From: JABDCD01 sp964469525
GTDB lineage: Bacteria > Pseudomonadota > Alphaproteobacteria > Rickettsiales > SXRF01
Direction of reading: 5' to 3'
NCBI GenBank assembly: GCA_964469525.1
Contig: CAYXYU010000002.1
Location: 62,001-126,000, forward strand
DNA length: 64,000 nt
Positions 16,518 through 24,660 of this stretch are shown piece after piece. A program made the position numbers and the translations under genes. The notes under the pieces are model-generated. The model was not told the DNA's origin, ran no database searches, and saw only the letters and a program-made list of their open reading frames with translations. Numbering within the stretch: position 1 is the stretch's first letter; every line of letters starts with the position of its first letter.

Positions 16518-17057
16518 CTAGAGTATTCCCTCTAAGCGGCCGGCCAGCTCCCGACCACTATAGACGGTCATTTCCTTTGGGAGCTCTGCCACCACGCGAC
16601 TCAGCACGCGCTGGTCCAGCTGCTTCTTAAGCTCACCCAGCAGCTTGGGCGGAGCGATCAGCACCAGCCGGTCGAACGACTTGCGCTGCTCGGCAGCCAG
16701 CAGCTTGTCGGCAAGCGTTCCCATGAAACGCAGCTTCAGATCCTCACGGATGTCGACATGCGGCTCGGCGGCGTGGCGCATTGGAACCGCGCTTTCGAAT
16801 ATGCGCCCTCGCGTGTCATTGCTGAATTCATATTCCGACGGTGATTCCGCCTCCCATGCCATGCCCGGCACCGCTGCCAGGTCTTTTTCCACCCGTTCCT
16901 CATAGTGCTGGTGCTTCATGGGGATCCTGACCTTGACGCGCTTGCGGACATAGGTGCGGGCGCGGGTGCCGTCTGCCACCAGAAACCAGGTGATCGGGTT
17001 ACGCCGCAGCCGCTTGGTTTCTCCACGCGGAGGAATGGTCGCCATATTCCTGCCCAT
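16518..17057 (-). CDS. Host attachment protein family (Host_attach) protein
   Basis: This is a 179-residue soluble protein. WFLVADGTRARTYVRKR near the N-terminus and FDRLVLIAPPKLLGELKKQL followed by ELPKEM near the C-terminus are the conserved blocks of the family named after an attachment phenotype in plant-associated bacteria. The family is related to eRF1-like folds; there is no signal peptide, so it acts in the cytoplasm and the name may mislead. AGGAG lies 7 bp upstream of the ATG. It is probably monocistronic. Confidence 0.85.
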   Translation of the reverse strand: MGRNMATIPPRGETKRLRRNPITWFLVADGTRARTYVRKRVKVRIPMKHQHYEERVEKDLAAVPGMAWEAESPSEYEFSNDTRGRIFESAVPMRHAAEPHVDIREDLKLRFMGTLADKLLAAEQRKSFDRLVLIAPPKLLGELKKQLDQRVLSRVVAELPKEMTVYSGRELAGRLEGIL

Positions 17058-17181
17058 AGATCATTCTCCTGTTTTGTTTTATACCATCAATATGCCAGCA
17101 CCCGTCATTATGATTCCATGCTGCATCCATGAACGCTTATAAAAAAACAACTAAAAAGACAGTAAGCGAGTGTATCGAAGG

Positions 17182-19452
17182 CTAATCCAGTATGGCCTCG
17201 ATTTTCTCCAGCGCTTCCTTTTCCTGCACCAGCGTCATGAAGGCCTTACGTTCGGCCTGCAGCACCATTGTTTCGGAAAACGTATCCCAGCCGGCACGCG
17301 GAGGCTCCTGCCGCAGCATCTGCTGCTGCGCCTTGACGGCAGCGCGGCCACTTAAGACTTCGGCCAACTGCTCCAGCACGCGATGGCGGTGCTGGGTCAT
17401 GCCCGGCTGCTCACGCTCGGTCAGCGCCATTACCTCTTCCTTCAGGCAGCGGGAAAGCGTTTCTACCGGCGCTTCGATGGTGCGCTCCGTACCCGGCGTA
17501 TAATTGCGGCCGATATTCAGGCACAGCGCTTTGGCGTCCGGCAGCAGGCGCTCGCGGTTGGCGGTGGTTTGCGACGGCTCGCGCAGGAAGCCCTGGGTAA
17601 AGGCATCGTCCGCGTCAAGGCTTTTGCGCGCCCTGGCAATGCGGCGGAAGGATTCGCGCAGATGTTTGCTAATCGCCTCGGTATCGCCGCTGCCCTGTTC
17701 GATCGCCCGCAGCAGGTGTTCTTTCGTGCCGCCCCAGGCGGGGATGACCCCGATATCGGTTTCCACAAGCCCTATCCGGGTGGACGTATGGGCCTGTATT
17801 GCCGCGCAATGGAGGACCAACTCGCAACCGCCGCCCAGCGTGTAGCCGGAAATCGCTCCCACTACTGGCATTTTCGCCTGCCGGATGCGCAACATGCAAT
17901 CCTGGCCCTGTTTCAGCAGCGCTTCTATTCTGCTCCACTGGCGTGCCCTAGCATACATGATGATTTGGCTTAGATCCACCCCGGCGGAGAAATGCCTGCC
18001 GTCGTGGCCGATGATCAGCCCGTTGAAATCGGACTCAGCTAATTCGACCGCCTGGACCAGCAGCGCCAGCGCCTCTTCATCGATGACATGCATCTTCCCC
18101 TTGATCGGAGCAAAGCAGGCGATGCCGTCCCCGATATCGTGCAGTTCGGCCGAAGTATTCTGAAGCAGGGGCTTCTTCCCCGCCGTAACAAGCGCCAGCG
18201 TCCATTTCTTTTTTCCCGGACGCTGCGGCAGGTAGCGGCCGGAGAACCCGAGATGCTCCCTGCCGCCGCCCGGCTTCGTCCGGTAAAAACCCTGCACTTC
18301 CGCCTGCTTGAGCAGAACGGGCACATGCATATCCTGCTTTCGCATATGCTCGATCAGCCAGGAGACACCTAGCCGGTCCATCATTTCGAACGGGCCGTAT
18401 TCCCAGCCGTAACCGTCGCGCATGGCGGCATCCACATCGAGGATATGGTCGGCGACCGACGGCGCGACGGCGGCGGCATACTCCAGCGTGCGCGTCAGAG
18501 TGCGGCGGGCGAAGCGGCTCTCGGCGGTATTCTCCGCCAGGAAGCCGTGCCAGTGCCTGATATCCAGCTCCGGCGTCTCGGATTTCTTATCGTAGAATTT
18601 TTTCCTGCCTTCCTGCAGCCGTTCCTCAATCAGCTTCAACCCGGCCGTAAGCTGACAGAATGCATCGTCCGGTGGCAACAGGCGCCGCATGGAGCGGGCA
18701 ATCTCCGGGATCAGCGTGAGTCCGATCAGGTCAGCCAACCCGAATACTCCGGTCTTGGGAAAACCGAACGCGCCGTTCATCACTGCGTCCGCCATAGCCA
18801 TTTCTACGTTTTCCTTCCGGGATTCTTCCATAGCGCAAAGCAGCCAGAAAAAACCAATGCGGTTGGCGATGAATCCCGGCGAATCGCTGGCCGGAATGAC
18901 GTTGCGGCCCAGCTTTTCATCGGCGAAACGGGTGAGAGCTGCCAGCGCTTCGGGGGCGTTATCCTGGTCCGTCACCAGTTCCATCAGCGGCATTTTCGCC
19001 GGTGGGTTGAAGAAGTGGGTGATGCAGAGCCGTCTCTGCAGATGGGCAGGCAGGCCGCGCCGCAGAGTACGGAGGGGAATGGTGGAGGTGTTGGAAGATA
19101 ACAGCGCCTGCCTACCGAGATACTGTCCCGCCTTGGCATACGTTTCCCGCTTGGTATCTTCTCTTTCTGGCACGCATTCGATCACCCAGTCCATGTCTGC
19201 CAGTTTGTCGAGGTCATCTTCGACGTTACCGGGCTGAATCAGCGCCGCTTTCTCTTCACTGGTAATCGTGTTGCTCTCGCGCAGCTGCCGTAGCGCTTCC
19301 TTGGCCAGCTTGTCGCGGTCATTCGCCCCCTTTGGGACGATGTCCAGCAACAGCACCGGCGTATTGCTGCCTGCAATCATGGCGGCGATCTGACGCCCCA
19401 TCGTGCCAGCGCCGATCACGGCGGTGCGTCTGATGGCATGGCTCACAGCCAT
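17182..19452 (-). CDS. 3-hydroxyacyl-CoA dehydrogenase/enoyl-CoA hydratase, FadN-like
   Basis: This is a 756-residue bifunctional beta-oxidation enzyme. Residues about 8-195 are the NAD-binding domain (AVIGAGTMGRQIAAMIAG; FFNPPAKMPLMELV). Residues about 198-300 and 330-400 are the helical dimerisation domains (SPGFIANRIGFFW). Residues about 430-640 are a crotonase fold (DGRHFSAGVDLSQ, SGYTLGGGCELVLHC, DIGVIPAWGGTKE). Dehydrogenase-first order is the FadN/YusL arrangement, the reverse of FadB. It should hydrate enoyl-CoA and oxidise 3-hydroxyacyl-CoA. No thiolase or acyl-CoA dehydrogenase is next to it, so it is an orphan of the pathway in this window. Confidence 0.92.
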   Translation of the reverse strand: MAVSHAIRRTAVIGAGTMGRQIAAMIAGSNTPVLLLDIVPKGANDRDKLAKEALRQLRESNTITSEEKAALIQPGNVEDDLDKLADMDWVIECVPEREDTKRETYAKAGQYLGRQALLSSNTSTIPLRTLRRGLPAHLQRRLCITHFFNPPAKMPLMELVTDQDNAPEALAALTRFADEKLGRNVIPASDSPGFIANRIGFFWLLCAMEESRKENVEMAMADAVMNGAFGFPKTGVFGLADLIGLTLIPEIARSMRRLLPPDDAFCQLTAGLKLIEERLQEGRKKFYDKKSETPELDIRHWHGFLAENTAESRFARRTLTRTLEYAAAVAPSVADHILDVDAAMRDGYGWEYGPFEMMDRLGVSWLIEHMRKQDMHVPVLLKQAEVQGFYRTKPGGGREHLGFSGRYLPQRPGKKKWTLALVTAGKKPLLQNTSAELHDIGDGIACFAPIKGKMHVIDEEALALLVQAVELAESDFNGLIIGHDGRHFSAGVDLSQIIMYARARQWSRIEALLKQGQDCMLRIRQAKMPVVGAISGYTLGGGCELVLHCAAIQAHTSTRIGLVETDIGVIPAWGGTKEHLLRAIEQGSGDTEAISKHLRESFRRIARARKSLDADDAFTQGFLREPSQTTANRERLLPDAKALCLNIGRNYTPGTERTIEAPVETLSRCLKEEVMALTEREQPGMTQHRHRVLEQLAEVLSGRAAVKAQQQMLRQEPPRAGWDTFSETMVLQAERKAFMTLVQEKEALEKIEAILD

Positions 19453-19533
19453 TGGAATTCCTCATTTTTTGAGAATGGATCACGCGACCGGCTTATCGGC
19501 ACAGCAGAACAGGCATTTGCTCGCGGACGGTAA

Positions 19534-19728
19534 CTACTTGCTCTTTTCTGGAATATGTTCGGGCGTTTCCTCGCGGCCCGGCACTTCCACCGGCGGAACG
19601 GTTTCGTCCTGCTTCGGGTCATCATCGCCCTGCTGAGTTTCCGGGGGATTCTCCACGCCCCGGTATTCTTCGGGCTGATGCAGAGTCCGGGGACTCTGAT
19701 TGGTGTCAGTATTGACGTCGCCGATCAT
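19534..19728 (-). CDS. Small hydrophilic acidic protein, unknown
   Basis: This is a 64-residue, Pro/Glu/Asp-rich, probably disordered protein with no Cys and no membrane segment. Support as a gene comes from the strong ribosome site (AAAGGAGAGG, about 5 bp upstream) and its position 12 bp downstream of the 17 kDa antigen-like lipoprotein gene. The composition resembles small stress or desiccation proteins. No family is recognised. Confidence 0.5.
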   Translation of the reverse strand: MIGDVNTDTNQSPRTLHQPEEYRGVENPPETQQGDDDPKQDETVPPVEVPGREETPEHIPEKSK

Positions 19729-19740
19729 GTTCCCTCTCCT

Positions 19741-20250
19741 TTAGCTCATGAGCTGCCAAGTGCCGTCCGGTAGGCGGCAGGCGGTGCCATGCCCGGAGTG
19801 CGCCCGGCCATCAATGTAGATGGTCTGGTTGTATTCGCGGCAGGGCTGGCCCTGCACATTCGTATAATGGCGGTAGGGGTTGATCGTGCCGTAGTTCCCG
19901 CTATAAGGACCGCGCCAGGATTCCTGGTATCCGGATTCCAGAGCGCGCTGCGAGGCAATTTCATGGGCGCTGTAATCAGCGCGATCGAGCGAGGAGCCAA
20001 CCTCCCGGCCGAGCATGCCGCCCAGCAATGTCCCGCCGACGGTTGCCAGCGCCTTACCCGCCCCACCGCCAAACTGATAGCCGATGACACCGCCTCCGAT
20101 AGCTCCGGCGGCCGTACCGATGTCAGCCTTACTAAGGCCTCCGCCCTGCGTGAAGCCGCGGGAAGAGTAACTATCGGGCTGCTGCTGAGCGCAGCCAACC
20201 AGCAGGGAAGTAGCAAGAACCGGGAAGAGGATAAATTTGGAATGGAACAT
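19741..20250 (-). CDS. Glycine-zipper lipoprotein, rickettsial 17 kDa surface antigen type
   Basis: This is a 169-residue outer-membrane lipoprotein. The signal peptide ends in the lipobox LVGC with lipidated Cys20. Residues about 44-90 are a glycine-zipper 2TM segment (AAGAIGGGVIGYQFGGGAGK, then TVGGTLLGGMLGREVG). The C-terminus (QGQPCREYNQT, HGTACRLPDGTWQLMS) matches the 17 kDa antigen/RT0821 family, with two conserved Cys. AAGGAG lies 8 bp before the ATG. The family is widespread in Alphaproteobacteria and supports envelope integrity. Confidence 0.9.
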   Translation of the reverse strand: MFHSKFILFPVLATSLLVGCAQQQPDSYSSRGFTQGGGLSKADIGTAAGAIGGGVIGYQFGGGAGKALATVGGTLLGGMLGREVGSSLDRADYSAHEIASQRALESGYQESWRGPYSGNYGTINPYRHYTNVQGQPCREYNQTIYIDGRAHSGHGTACRLPDGTWQLMS

Positions 20251-20346
20251 ACCGAAGCTCCTTCAGGCATGGGTGAAACACCCCTTTATTAATGCAGGGA
20301 ATGTATCAAGAAACGAGAGGAGAGGAGGCAACATCACATTAAAAGA

Positions 20347-20359
20347 GTGTAAGTTACAC
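20347..20359. promoter_or_regulatory. 13-bp palindrome in divergent promoter region
   Basis: GTGTAAGTTACAC is a perfect dyad (six-base arms, one central base). It lies between the divergent lipoprotein (start 20250) and stress-protein (start 20466) genes, about 100 bp from each. It reads like a dimeric repressor operator. The regulator is unknown. Confidence 0.4.
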
Positions 20360-20465
20360 GCCCTTTCTGCGAATTCCTTATGGAAAAAGGAAAGGTTGCG
20401 TATGGTTTTTTGATGCCACCGGCCATTAGACTGAACCTCTAACTGATAACGGAAAGGGCTCATTT

Positions 20466-20963
20466 ATGACAACGGTTGCAGGTATTTTTGATAGTGACAT
20501 GACCGCCAGCCGCGCGGTTTCCTCCTTGCTCGATGAAGGCTTTACCACGGATGACATCAGCCTCATCATGTCGCGCAATACGCGCGAGGACTATTTTCCC
20601 GCGACAGGGAAAGAAGATGATCGTGCTGCCAAAGGCGGCATTGTCGGTGCCGTCACGGGCGGAGCGCTGGGAGCACTGATTGCCGGCCTGGCGGCGGTTG
20701 GAACTATTGCCTTTCCGGCCGGCGGCCTTCTGGCGACTGGCCCTGTGGTTGCAGCCCTGGCCGGTGCGGGTGCCGGCGGTGCGGTGGGAGGATTGAGCGG
20801 GGCGCTCATTTCTCTGGGTTTCGCGGCCGATGAGGCGCGGCGCTATGAGGAAGAAGTCAAGCAGGGCAGGGCGGTGGTCATTGTGCACGCCGAGGACGAC
20901 GATGAGGAAGCCGCCGCCAGAAACGCGCTTGCTGTCTCGGGAGCGGCTGTCAGAGCGGCTTAG
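20466..20963 (+). CDS. General stress protein (YflT/DUF1269-like) with glycine zipper
   Basis: This is a 165-residue protein. Residues 1-40 match the YflT-type stress domain (VAGIFDSDMTASRAVSSLLD, FTTDDISLIM). Residues about 56-120 are a Gly/Ala-rich zipper that could insert in a membrane (GGIVGAVTGGALGALIAGLA). The C-terminus (RYEEEVKQGRAVVIVHAEDD) is the usual end of the family. GGAAAGGG lies upstream of the ATG. It is a single gene with a TTCCTTATG element about 85 bp upstream. Confidence 0.82.
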   Translation: MTTVAGIFDSDMTASRAVSSLLDEGFTTDDISLIMSRNTREDYFPATGKEDDRAAKGGIVGAVTGGALGALIAGLAAVGTIAFPAGGLLATGPVVAALAGAGAGGAVGGLSGALISLGFAADEARRYEEEVKQGRAVVIVHAEDDDEEAAARNALAVSGAAVRAA

Positions 20964-21062
20964 AGGATTTACCTAGGTTTTATAACTTCCCTTTCGGCTT
21001 CGCATCGCTTCTTAAGATGAGTATGTCTAGAGTGGGTCTGACGAAAAGGGGGTAATTGAAGC

Positions 21063-21227
21063 ATGGCTAATCAAAGCAATCAGAACAATCAGAACAGGCA
21101 GAATCAGCGTCAGTCCCAAGGTCAGAACCGGGATTCCGATGAGACTCGCCGTTCGCAGTCGGGCCAATCCGGCCAGTCCCAGCAGGGGCAGTCGGGTTCG
21201 CGCAGCGATCGGGACGAGAATCGCTAA
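21063..21227 (+). CDS. 54-residue Gln/Asn/Ser-rich protein
   Basis: ATG at 21063 to TAA at 21225 encodes 54 residues beginning MANQSNQNNQNRQNQ. Gln, Asn, Ser, Gly and Arg make up nearly the whole protein and there is no hydrophobic core, so it should be disordered. AAAGGGGG lies about 11 bp upstream and a perfect 12-bp inverted repeat begins 16 bp after the stop. Together these support a real small gene. No family is recognised; similar low-complexity proteins occur among stress genes. Confidence 0.55.
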   Translation: MANQSNQNNQNRQNQRQSQGQNRDSDETRRSQSGQSGQSQQGQSGSRSDRDENR

Positions 21228-21242
21228 GCAGTGATTCTGCGT

Positions 21243-21281
21243 GTGCATAATCGGGGAGTATACCATTTTCCGATTATGCAC
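21243..21281. terminator. Perfect 12-bp inverted repeat after the Q/N-rich gene
   Basis: GTGCATAATCGG pairs perfectly with CCGATTATGCAC across a 15-base loop. It lies just after the stop at 21227. No T-run follows, so it may be a terminator-like RNA stabiliser or a protein-binding dyad. Confidence 0.5.
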
Positions 21282-21359
21282 ATTCCTGCCGCCTGCCGCT
21301 CGAGAAAAGGAAAAGTCGCACCGGATATGCGGTAGAGCCGCTGCCGGAGCGATTTCATG

Positions 21360-21394
21360 AGCATGTCCGTGGCTTTCCCGGACATGCTTTTGTT
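21360..21394 (+). terminator. Rho-independent terminator
   Basis: AGCATGTCCG pairs perfectly with CGGACATGCT across a 9-base loop and is followed by TTTTGTTT. Between this hairpin and the next start (21510), and between it and the 21243-21281 dyad, I see no gene. Confidence 0.7.
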
Positions 21395-21509
21395 TATCCA
21401 GAAACAATATCTCCATGGCTGCCCGCATATCGAGGTTTGATGCCAGATTTTGTATGAATGGTTAAGACTTGCGTCTTGCGCAGGCGGACCAATCACGATG
21501 GAGAACTGT

Positions 21510-21683
21510 ATGCAACGTATTTATATTCTACATCCGGAGGCTATTCCTTTTGATCCTTCCGTCTTGCAAGTCACCAGGGCAGAAATTCTGCAGTACAAGG
21601 ACGGACACGTGGAAAAAAGATACGAAAAGCAGATCGACGGAACCCTTATCGAAAAGGAGGTGGGGGAGGACAGCACGCACTAA
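21510..21683 (+). CDS. Small conserved-looking hypothetical protein
   Basis: This is a 57-residue soluble protein starting MQRIYILHPEAIPFDPSV. A mixed charge pattern (YKDGHVEKRYEKQIDGTLIE) suggests two beta strands and a helix. GGAG lies about 8 bp before ATG 21510; ATG 21498 is an in-frame alternative. It ends 32 bp before the cyclopropane synthase gene and may be co-transcribed with it. Function is unknown. Confidence 0.55.
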   Translation: MQRIYILHPEAIPFDPSVLQVTRAEILQYKDGHVEKRYEKQIDGTLIEKEVGEDSTH

Positions 21684-21715
21684 CGCCAGTCCCTTCAAGA
21701 AGGACGAGATGATTC

Positions 21716-22936
21716 ATGCTGCAATTCAGTCGCCACACTCCTCCCGCAACCCTTGCCGAACTGTGGCGGCACCCGGTGCTCGAGGCATTGGAACACATAC
21801 GTTACGGGAAGCTGACGGTCGCCTTGCCGGAAGGTGGGAAACAGGAATTCACCGGTGACGAGCCGGGACCGCAGGCGCAGTTCATCCTGTACGACCTGGG
21901 CGTGCTGGACGAGGTGCTGGCCCGCGGCGAGATGGGGATGGCGGAAACCTATGTCGAGGAGCGTTGGGGCAGCGATAACCTTCCCGAGCTGCTGACCCTC
22001 GTGCTGATGAATGCGTCTCTATTGGAGCACTTCTTTCACGGCAACCCCTGGCATGCTTGGATGGCGCGCCTGCGTTACCGGTTGCAGGCCGGTACTTTGT
22101 GGCGCAGCCGCCAGAACGTGGTGGCGCATTACGATCTGGGCAACGCATTTTACAGCCTGTGGCTCGATGAGGGCATGACTTATTCCGGTGCGCTGTTCGA
22201 GGGAGATTCCACCCGGACCCTGGAAGAGGCGCAGGCGGCCAAGCATCGCCGCATCCTCATCCGGCTGAATGCGCAGCCAGGCGAGCACATACTGGATATC
22301 GGTTGCGGATGGGGAGCGTTTGCTGAGGCAGCGGCGAGGCAGGGACTGCGCGTCACCGGCATTACGCTGTCCCAGGAGCAGGCGGAGTACGCCAAAGAAC
22401 GACTGCGCCTGGCCGGCCTGGATTCTCTCGCCGGCATTCAAGTAGCTGACTACCGGGATTTGTCCGGCTCGTTCGACCATATCGTCTCGATTGGCATGTT
22501 TGAGCATGTCGGGGAGCGCTACTGGCCGGTTTATTTCAGGCAGGTGAAGGCCATTTTAAGACCACAGGGACGCGCCGTCATTCAGACGATCACGCTGAAG
22601 GACGAGCTGTTCGAGACCCTGCATGGTCAGGTCGGATTCGTGGAACAAGTCATTTTTCCAGGGGGAATGCTGCCGTCCCGGTCGCGGTTCCGCGCCGCGG
22701 CCGCGCAGGCGGGGCTTGTATGCCACGATTTTTATGTTTTCGGAGCCGATTATGCCCGCACCCTTCAGCACTGGCTAAGCCGGTTCCACGCGCACCGCGA
22801 GGAGATTAAGGCGCTGGGGTACGACGAAACCTTTCTGCGCCTCTGGCGCTTCTATCTTGCCTCATGTTTGGCCGCATTTGCCAGTGGCAGAACCGACGTC
22901 ATGCAGGCGGAGCTGCGGTACGCTGGAGGATCTTAG
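21716..22936 (+). CDS. cfa: Cyclopropane-fatty-acyl-phospholipid synthase
   Basis: This is a 406-residue SAM-dependent enzyme that methylenates unsaturated acyl chains in membrane phospholipids. Family blocks are visible: YDLGNAFYSLWLDEGMTYS (about 140-158), the SAM loop ILDIGCGWGAFAEAAARQG, GITLSQEQAEYAKE, SIGMFEHVGERYWPVYF, and the substrate region FPGGMLPS. Length is typical (380-430). The product protects membranes against acid and drying, which fits the surrounding stress genes. It converges on kdpE with stops overlapping by 4 bp. Confidence 0.94.
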   Translation: MLQFSRHTPPATLAELWRHPVLEALEHIRYGKLTVALPEGGKQEFTGDEPGPQAQFILYDLGVLDEVLARGEMGMAETYVEERWGSDNLPELLTLVLMNASLLEHFFHGNPWHAWMARLRYRLQAGTLWRSRQNVVAHYDLGNAFYSLWLDEGMTYSGALFEGDSTRTLEEAQAAKHRRILIRLNAQPGEHILDIGCGWGAFAEAAARQGLRVTGITLSQEQAEYAKERLRLAGLDSLAGIQVADYRDLSGSFDHIVSIGMFEHVGERYWPVYFRQVKAILRPQGRAVIQTITLKDELFETLHGQVGFVEQVIFPGGMLPSRSRFRAAAAQAGLVCHDFYVFGADYARTLQHWLSRFHAHREEIKALGYDETFLRLWRFYLASCLAAFASGRTDVMQAELRYAGGS

Positions 22937-23676
22937 GCCTCTACTGCCATCAACATTTCCTCCGGCGCCCGCTGCTTCGGCGTATCCATGATCTCCAGGC
23001 GATAGCCAATGCCGGGCTCGGTGATGATGTAGCGCGGATGGGCCGGATCCTCTTCGATCTTCTCACGCAACTGGCTGATATAGACGCGCAGATACTGCAT
23101 GTCTTCGGTATGGGCATCGCCCCACACTTTCTTGAGGATCTGGCGGTGGGTCAGCATCTTGCCGCGGTGCACCAGCAGATAGCGCAGCAGGTCGTATTCT
23201 TTGGGGGTGAACAAGGTCTTCCGACCGTTCAGGAACACTTCATGCCGCACCAGGTCCATGCGGATACAGCCGTTGGTCAACTCCGGCTCGCCGGTTTCCT
23301 GGGTTACTGCCTTGCGTAGGTTGACATGGATGCGCGCCAGAAGCATGTCGGCGCTGAACGGCTTGGTAACGTAATCGTCGGCTCCGGTCTGCAGCGCCTC
23401 GATGATTTCCTCTTCACGGTTGCGCACCGAGCAGACGATGATCGGAGTCTGCGTCCACTGGCGCACATTGGTGATGACTTCCTTGCCGTCAATGTCCGGC
23501 AGTCCCAGATCGAGCAATATCAGATCGGGTTTTACCGAGACCGAGAGCCGAACGCCCTCCCGACCATTATCGCATTCCACCATTTTATAGCCCGCATTCT
23601 CCAGAGAAATGGCAAGCACTTTGCGTATGGGCAACTCATCCTCGATGACCAGGATGGTGTTCTTCTTCTCGAGCAT
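22933..23676 (-). CDS. kdpE: OmpR-family response regulator, KdpE-like (orphan)
   Basis: This is a 247-residue two-domain regulator. The receiver (about 7-120) has acidic residues in LVIEDE, phospho-Asp56 in LLDLGLP and Lys in TKPFSAD. The winged helix (about 140-230) shows FTPKEYDLLRYLLVHRGKML and YLRVYISQLREKIEEDP, as in KdpE. No kdpD, kdpFABC or kinase gene adjoins it. An N-terminal ATG is well placed; upstream lies a 215-bp AT-rich spacer. KdpE would normally activate the K+-ATPase operon; here it could serve another kinase. Confidence 0.85.
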   Translation of the reverse strand: MLEKKNTILVIEDELPIRKVLAISLENAGYKMVECDNGREGVRLSVSVKPDLILLDLGLPDIDGKEVITNVRQWTQTPIIVCSVRNREEEIIEALQTGADDYVTKPFSADMLLARIHVNLRKAVTQETGEPELTNGCIRMDLVRHEVFLNGRKTLFTPKEYDLLRYLLVHRGKMLTHRQILKKVWGDAHTEDMQYLRVYISQLREKIEEDPAHPRYIITEPGIGYRLEIMDTPKQRAPEEMLMAVEA

Positions 23677-23891
23677 TCAATCCCCTCTTTTGTGTGGTGA
23701 TGGTAGTAACCCGTAAGGGAGCACTATCTGTGCAAGCATATAAAAAAACCATAATGAAAATCCATTAGGATTGATGAAGGGTTTATTCCGGCTTTATGAA
23801 TTTTTTTCGTATTCCATACGGATAGTTTGTGTAGACGAGTTTAGTGTGAAAGGGCGTACAAGACGCGATCTTTAAGAAAGTGAGGAATCAT

Positions 23892-24149
23892 ATGTTACGG
23901 GAATGTAGAAAATTCATGGGCCTTTTGACCGGACTGGTCGTGCTTATGACGGTGGCGGCCTGCGGTCAGACGACCTCTGATCGCGCATTATCCGGAGCCG
24001 GCCTCGGCGCCGGTGCCGGCGTGGTGGGTAGTGCCATCACCGGTGGTGATCCTCTGACCGGGGCCGTCATCGGCGGGGGTGTCGGCGCCGCGGCCGGCGC
24101 TCTGACCGATGAGGAGGATATCAACCTCGGAAAGCCGGTCTGGAGGTAA
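23892..24149 (+). CDS. Small glycine-zipper lipoprotein
   Basis: This is an 85-residue protein. A signal peptide (LTGLVVLMTVAAC) ends with lipid-accepting Cys24. After it comes a Gly/Ala-rich zipper (GAGLGAGAGVVGSAITGGDP, then VIGGGVGAAAGALTD). ATG 23892 is preferred because TGAGGA lies about 5 bp upstream; a GTG four codons earlier is in frame. It is likely an inner-face outer-membrane lipoprotein of the YmgG/OmpA-like glycine-zipper group. A TCGTATTCCATACGG element lies about 70-80 bp upstream. Confidence 0.75.
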   Translation: MLRECRKFMGLLTGLVVLMTVAACGQTTSDRALSGAGLGAGAGVVGSAITGGDPLTGAVIGGGVGAAAGALTDEEDINLGKPVWR

Positions 24150-24155
24150 GCGCCA

Positions 24156-24386
24156 TTGTCCGCAAGCGGGATGCGTAAGGAAATCATTCGTTCTGCCATG
24201 CTGCTGGTAAAATACGCCGTCAGCCACATCACCTTCTATCTAGCCTGTATGGCCCTAGTGGTGGGGCTGACGGTGCCACCGGCAATTCCTGTGCCGTTCT
24301 TCTGGCTATTCGTAGCCGGTTCAAGCGCCTTCGGTGTTGCTTTTCTCATACCTAACGGCGGGCTGCCGTTTCCTTTTCCCCAGTAA
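24156..24386 (+). CDS. Small membrane protein, unknown
   Basis: This is a 76-residue protein with two membrane segments (about 23-42 and 46-65; CMALVVGLTVPPAIPVPFFW). It starts either at TTG 24156, 9 bp after a GGAGG that lies inside the upstream stop region, or at ATG 24171, which lacks a ribosome site; the TTG is therefore plausible. It follows the lipoprotein by 6 bp and precedes the DUF1328 gene by 27 bp, so the three likely form one unit. No family is recognised. Confidence 0.55.
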   Translation: MSASGMRKEIIRSAMLLVKYAVSHITFYLACMALVVGLTVPPAIPVPFFWLFVAGSSAFGVAFLIPNGGLPFPFPQ

Positions 24387-24413
24387 GCACTTTTAACCTT
24401 GTGGAGTTTTTCT

Positions 24414-24596
24414 ATGTTAAGCTGGATTATCACCTTTTTCATTCTTGCCGTGATCGCCGCCCTGTTCGGATTCGGCGGGCTGGCGGGCACCTTTGCCAGC
24501 ATTGCACAGTTTCTAACGGTTGTTTTTGTTATTCTTTTCATCGCCAGTCTGATTTACAGCCTGATCAGCGGCCGGCGGGCCAATCCACCGTTGTAG
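24414..24596 (+). CDS. DUF1328 (YtjA-like) small membrane protein
   Basis: This is a 60-residue protein that is almost entirely two membrane helices. MLSWIITFFILAVIAALFGF, GLAGTFASIAQ and LTVVFVILFIASLI match DUF1328, whose members are 50-60 residues long. GGAG lies 8 bp before ATG 24414. It is often stress-induced; its molecular role is unknown. A terminator follows directly. Confidence 0.88.
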   Translation: MLSWIITFFILAVIAALFGFGGLAGTFASIAQFLTVVFVILFIASLIYSLISGRRANPPL

Positions 24597-24617
24597 GAGC
24601 CCGTGCATCAGGGCAAG

Positions 24618-24645
24618 AGAAAAGGGGCGTCACAACCCCTTTTTG
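24618..24645. terminator. Terminator hairpin between convergent genes
   Basis: AAAAGGGG pairs with CCCCTTTT across CGTCACAA, with T-runs on one side and A-runs on the other, so it can serve both the DUF1328 unit and the converging minus-strand unit ending at 24661. Confidence 0.75.
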
Positions 24646-24660
24646 CCTTAGAATCAGCGG

